The notes under the pieces are model-generated. The model had not been told where the DNA came from. It made no database searches and worked only from the letters and a program-made list of their open reading frames with translations. A stretch of DNA of 7,804 nucleotides from Hohaiivirga sp031547465. GTDB taxonomy: Bacteria > Pseudomonadota > Alphaproteobacteria > Rhizobiales > Beijerinckiaceae. How positions within the stretch are numbered: the first letter of the stretch is position 1; every line of letters begins with the position of its first letter. The position numbers and the translations under genes were made by a program. The stretch lies in NCBI GenBank assembly GCA_031547465.1, contig JAVBRX010000051.1, forward strand, positions 1-7,804, given 5' to 3'. Shown in pieces: positions 5,254-7,804 of this stretch.

Positions 5254-7161
5254 ATGGCGGACCTGGACAACGGCTCTGAGCACTCCCCCGGCGATACCGG
5301 CTCCATGACGCCGAGCGCCGACGAGCCTGCCTTCCCCGGTTTTGCCCCCTCTTCCCCACCAGCCGTCTCCACGACTCCCTACCGCGTCCTCGCTCGTAAA
5401 TACCGACCCATGGTATTCGAGGATCTGATCGGTCAGGAGGCGATGGTCCGCACCCTGTCGAACGCATTCGAGAGCGGGCGTATTCCGCAGGCCTGGATGC
5501 TGACCGGGGTGCGCGGCGTCGGCAAGACCACAACCGCTCGCATCCTTGCCCGTGGCCTTAATTACCAGAAGGCTGACGGCTCCGGCGCGCCGACGGTGCA
5601 TATGCCGGAGGAAGGCGTCCATTGTCGGGCGATCATGGAATCGCGCCACATCGACGTGCTTGAGATGGACGCCGCCTCGCATACCGGTATCGACGACGTG
5701 CGCCAGATCATCGACGGCATTCGTTACGCTCCGGTGAGTGCGCGATACAAGGTCTACATCATCGATGAAGTGCACATGCTGTCGGAAAAGGCGTTCAACG
5801 CCTTTCTCAAGACGCTGGAAGAACCGCCGCCACATGCCAAGTTCGTGTTTGCCACCACGGAAATTCGCAAAGTACCGGTGACGATCCTCTCCCGTTGCCA
5901 GCGATTCGATCTGCGCCGCATCGACGCCGAAAAGCTGGTGGCGCATCTCAGCCGCATCTGCGCCTCTGAGAACGTCGAGGCCGAGCCGGAGGCGCTGGCG
6001 GCCATCGCCCGTGCTGCGGAAGGCTCGGCGCGCGATTCCCTGTCGCTGCTCGATCAGGCGATTGCCCACGGCGCGGGGCTGGTTTCCTCTGCGACCGTGC
6101 GCGACATGCTGGGCCTTGCCGACCGGGCGAAAATCGTCGACCTGTTCGAAACGGCGATGCGCGGCGACCTGGCAGCAAGCTTCGCGAATCTGCGCGACCA
6201 ATACGATTCCGGAGCCGAACCGGCAGTCGTCTTATCTGACCTTGCAGCGTTCACCCATCTGGTGACACGGATGAAGCTGGTGCCGGAAACGGCGAAAGAC
6301 CCGGTTCTGAGCGAGACCGAACGCCGTCGCGGCGCGGAGTTCGCAGCTACCCTCTCGGTGCGGGCGCTTGCCCGTGCCTGGCAGATTCTACTGAAGGGCA
6401 TTCCGGAGGTGCAAGCAGCAGGACGTCCGGTCGCTGCCGCCGAGATGGTGCTGGTGCGCCTCGCCTATGCCGCCGATCTGCCGACCCCGGACGAGGCGTT
6501 GAAAGCTTTGCGCGACAGCGGCCTAACCTCGGAACGAAGAGGCGCGGTTTCGCAAAGTGCGCCCTCCTCCGCCCCGCCTGCATCGCTACCCGGTGGTTCC
6601 GCCCCCGCTTATGCCCTGTCCGATCCAGCCAGCACCGTTTCTTCCGGCGCGAGCAATCTGGCGCTCGCCTCCTCCCGCCAGCAACCGATGACCGCCCTGG
6701 CGCCACAACCGGCAAGCGCCGCTCCGGTGCTGAAACTCGCCCGGTTCGAGGATGTGGTGGCGCTGGCTGGAGAGCGGCGAGAAATCGCCCTGAAAACCGC
6801 CCTGGAACGGGATGTCCACCTGGTGCGCTTCGAGGATGGACGCATCGAATTTGCCCTTGCTGAGGGCGGCAGTCGCACCCTCGCCAACGACCTGACCCGG
6901 GTACTCACCGCATGGACCAACCGCCGCTGGGTGGTGGCGCTGTCGTCGGAGCCGGGCGCGCCCACTTTACGCGAACAGAAAGAAGCAACGGACAGGGAAA
7001 TCCGCGCCGGTATCGAGACACATCCACTGGTACGGAGCGTCATGACATATTTCCCCGGCGCGAAGGTCGTTGACGTCCGCGAACGCGAAGCAGACAACGC
7101 CGTAGAATCAGACCCTTCCCCACTACTCGACGCCGACGGGCCGGATGCTGACGCCGAATGA
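5254..7161 (+). CDS. dnaX: DNA polymerase III subunit tau (clamp loader ATPase)
   Basis: DnaX is the motor subunit of the clamp loader, which opens the DnaN ring onto primed DNA and, as tau, ties polymerase cores to the replisome. With a start at 5254 it has 635 residues. YRVLARKYRP (43-52) opens the AAA+ domain; Walker A is GVRGVGKTTT (85-94), Walker B with DEVHML (171-176), and sensor 1/SRC is ILSRCQRF (211-218). The lid and collar domain runs to about 420, an Ala/Ser/Pro-rich linker spans 426-492, and a tau-type C-terminal domain follows. Only Cys124 of the usual four zinc-module cysteines remains. The frame is open from well inside ffs; in-frame ATGs at 5203, 5236, 5248, 5254 and 5305 lack a strong Shine-Dalgarno, so the start is uncertain by up to about 17 codons either way. 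No A-run slippery site for a gamma frameshift was seen. Confidence 0.96.
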   Translation: MADLDNGSEHSPGDTGSMTPSADEPAFPGFAPSSPPAVSTTPYRVLARKYRPMVFEDLIGQEAMVRTLSNAFESGRIPQAWMLTGVRGVGKTTTARILARGLNYQKADGSGAPTVHMPEEGVHCRAIMESRHIDVLEMDAASHTGIDDVRQIIDGIRYAPVSARYKVYIIDEVHMLSEKAFNAFLKTLEEPPPHAKFVFATTEIRKVPVTILSRCQRFDLRRIDAEKLVAHLSRICASENVEAEPEALAAIARAAEGSARDSLSLLDQAIAHGAGLVSSATVRDMLGLADRAKIVDLFETAMRGDLAASFANLRDQYDSGAEPAVVLSDLAAFTHLVTRMKLVPETAKDPVLSETERRRGAEFAATLSVRALARAWQILLKGIPEVQAAGRPVAAAEMVLVRLAYAADLPTPDEALKALRDSGLTSERRGAVSQSAPSSAPPASLPGGSAPAYALSDPASTVSSGASNLALASSRQQPMTALAPQPASAAPVLKLARFEDVVALAGERREIALKTALERDVHLVRFEDGRIEFALAEGGSRTLANDLTRVLTAWTNRRWVVALSSEPGAPTLREQKEATDREIRAGIETHPLVRSVMTYFPGAKVVDVREREADNAVESDPSPLLDADGPDADAE

Positions 7162-7191
7162 AGGTTCGACAACTGGGACAACGATTTTCCG

Positions 7192-7299
7192 CTTAGAGCG
7201 GGTTTCGATCAAGCCGGATCGGAACCCGCTCTAAGTTTTCTTTAGTTTGCAGCACTTTGTTCCGCCGAACCGGTTCCACTTCGGCGCAAAGTGTTCTTA
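7192..7299. repeat. RIME-like intergenic mosaic element, copy 2 (two palindromes, possible dnaX terminator)
   Basis: Palindrome 1 has 19-base arms, CTTAGAGCGGGTTTCGATC (7192-7210) and GATCGGAACCCGCTCTAAG (7217-7235), with one T-G pair and a six-base loop, followed by TTTTCTTT. In RNA this could serve as an intrinsic terminator after dnaX. Palindrome 2 has CACTTTG / CAAAGTG (7253-7259 and 7287-7293) and CGCCGAA / TTCGGCG (7263-7269 and 7280-7286), with TTC bulged on the left and loop CCGGTTCCAC. Length and the two-palindrome layout fit the rhizobial RIME-type repeats as I know them. The right end is set at TTCTTA by eye. It ends about 12 bases before the ybaB ribosome binding site. Confidence 0.75.
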
Positions 7300-7324
7300 A
7301 AGGTTTTCAAAGGAGCAGCAAGCG

Positions 7325-7645
7325 ATGCGCGACATTATGGGGCTGATGAAGCAGGCCCAGGCCATGCAGCAAAAAATGCAGGATATCCAGACCGAACTCG
7401 AAGGTCTCGATATTGAAGGCCAGTCCGGCGGCGGCGCAGTGAAAGCGCGGGTCGACGGCAAGGGCCGCATCAAGGGGCTGGCCATTGATCCGGCCTATGT
7501 CAAGGCCGACGAGGTAGACATTCTGGAAGATCTCGTCGTCGCTGCCATCCGCGACGCCACCTCCAAGGCGGTGACCATCAGCGAACAACGCATTGCAGAA
7601 GTCACCAAGGGTCTGCCGATTCCGCCCGGCATGAAACTTTTCTAA
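7325..7645 (+). CDS. ybaB: YbaB/EbfC family nucleoid-associated protein
   Basis: This is a small DNA-binding protein of the YbaB/EbfC family, which forms dimers shaped like tweezers and binds double-stranded DNA; its exact cellular role is not settled. The 106 residues start MRDIMGLMKQAQAMQQKMQ, an amphipathic helix typical of the family, followed by a Gly-rich turn (GQSGGGAVKARVDGKG, about 32-47) and the C-terminal PIPPGMKLF ending seen in close homologues. AGGAG lies nine bases before the ATG. It stands between dnaX and recR in the conserved cluster, which suggests a link to replication or repair. The RIME-like element between dnaX and ybaB may weaken cotranscription with dnaX. Confidence 0.95.
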   Translation: MRDIMGLMKQAQAMQQKMQDIQTELEGLDIEGQSGGGAVKARVDGKGRIKGLAIDPAYVKADEVDILEDLVVAAIRDATSKAVTISEQRIAEVTKGLPIPPGMKLF

Positions 7646-7655
7646 GGCACTCGGG

Positions 7656-7804
7656 ATGGCGGGGCAGATCGGACCTGAAATCGAGCGCCTGATCCAGCTT
7701 CTGGCGCGGTTGCCGGGGCTTGGCCCCCGTTCGGCCCGCCGCGCCGCCCTGCATCTCATCAAGAAGCGCGAGCAATTGATGACGCCCTTGACCGATGCGC
7801 TGGG
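7656..7804 (+). CDS. recR: Recombination protein RecR, N-terminal part
   Basis: RecR acts with RecF and RecO to load RecA on gapped DNA. The first 49 codons are in the window, and the rest (the family is about 200 residues) lies beyond the right edge. The visible segment includes EIERLIQLLARLPGLGPRSA, then RRAALHLIKK. This is the helix-hairpin-helix region at the start of RecR, with the typical LPGLGPRSARR signature. The zinc finger and Toprim domain would follow outside the window. The start at 7656 lies 10 bases after the ybaB stop, with AAGG about eight bases upstream, so the two genes are almost certainly cotranscribed. Confidence 0.95.
   Translation, partial: MAGQIGPEIERLIQLLARLPGLGPRSARRAALHLIKKREQLMTPLTDAL

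Noticed and set aside
5164..6201. 345-codon minus-strand frame opposite dnaX
   Set aside because: It lies antisense to the conserved AAA+ domain of dnaX and has no recognisable domain; long antisense frames are common in GC-rich genes.

Overview
This is a chromosomal, housekeeping-type stretch from an alphaproteobacterium, most probably of the order Hyphomicrobiales (Rhizobiales). The grounds are the GC-rich coding style, a membrane-anchored CycM-type cytochrome c next to kdsB and pheA, a short SRP RNA of the alphaproteobacterial type directly before dnaX-ybaB-recR, and two intergenic mosaic elements built from paired palindromes like the RIME-type repeats of rhizobia. I cannot name the genus.

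Layout: (1) 1-779, minus strand: N-terminal part of a family-5 (YejA/OppA-like) peptide-type ABC transporter binding protein with a Tat-like signal, running off the left edge, with a plausible promoter at 820-848. (2) 939-1481, minus: membrane-anchored c-type cytochrome (cycM-like). (3) 1482-1673: divergent spacer containing a compound hairpin. (4) 1674-3310, plus: kdsB (CMP-Kdo synthetase) and pheA (prephenate dehydratase). (5) 3314-4231, minus: nudC (zinc-ribbon Nudix NAD(H) pyrophosphatase), tail to tail with pheA across 3 bases. (6) 4250-4350: RIME-like element in the nudC leader region. (7) 4378-4818, minus: HIT-domain protein, preceded by a possible 36-codon small ORF at 4861-4971. (8) 5021-5150, plus: promoter and gene for the SRP RNA (ffs). 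(9) 5254-7161, plus: dnaX. (10) 7192-7299: second RIME-like element. (11) 7325-7645: ybaB/ebfC. (12) 7656 to the right edge: recR, partial.

The right half is the widespread ffs-dnaX-ybaB-recR cluster, joining protein targeting, the replication clamp loader and recombinational repair. The left half gathers unrelated envelope, respiratory and aromatic amino acid genes in an order I recall from rhizobia.

No phage, insertion sequence, CRISPR, tRNA or defence genes were seen, and I found no convincing undescribed system. The most interesting signals are the two elements with the same two-hairpin plan but different stem sequences, each close to a ribosome binding site; a DnaX that keeps only one of the four cysteines of the usual zinc module; an SRP RNA whose 5' arm can pair in two exclusive ways; and the uncharacterised small ORF before the HIT gene.
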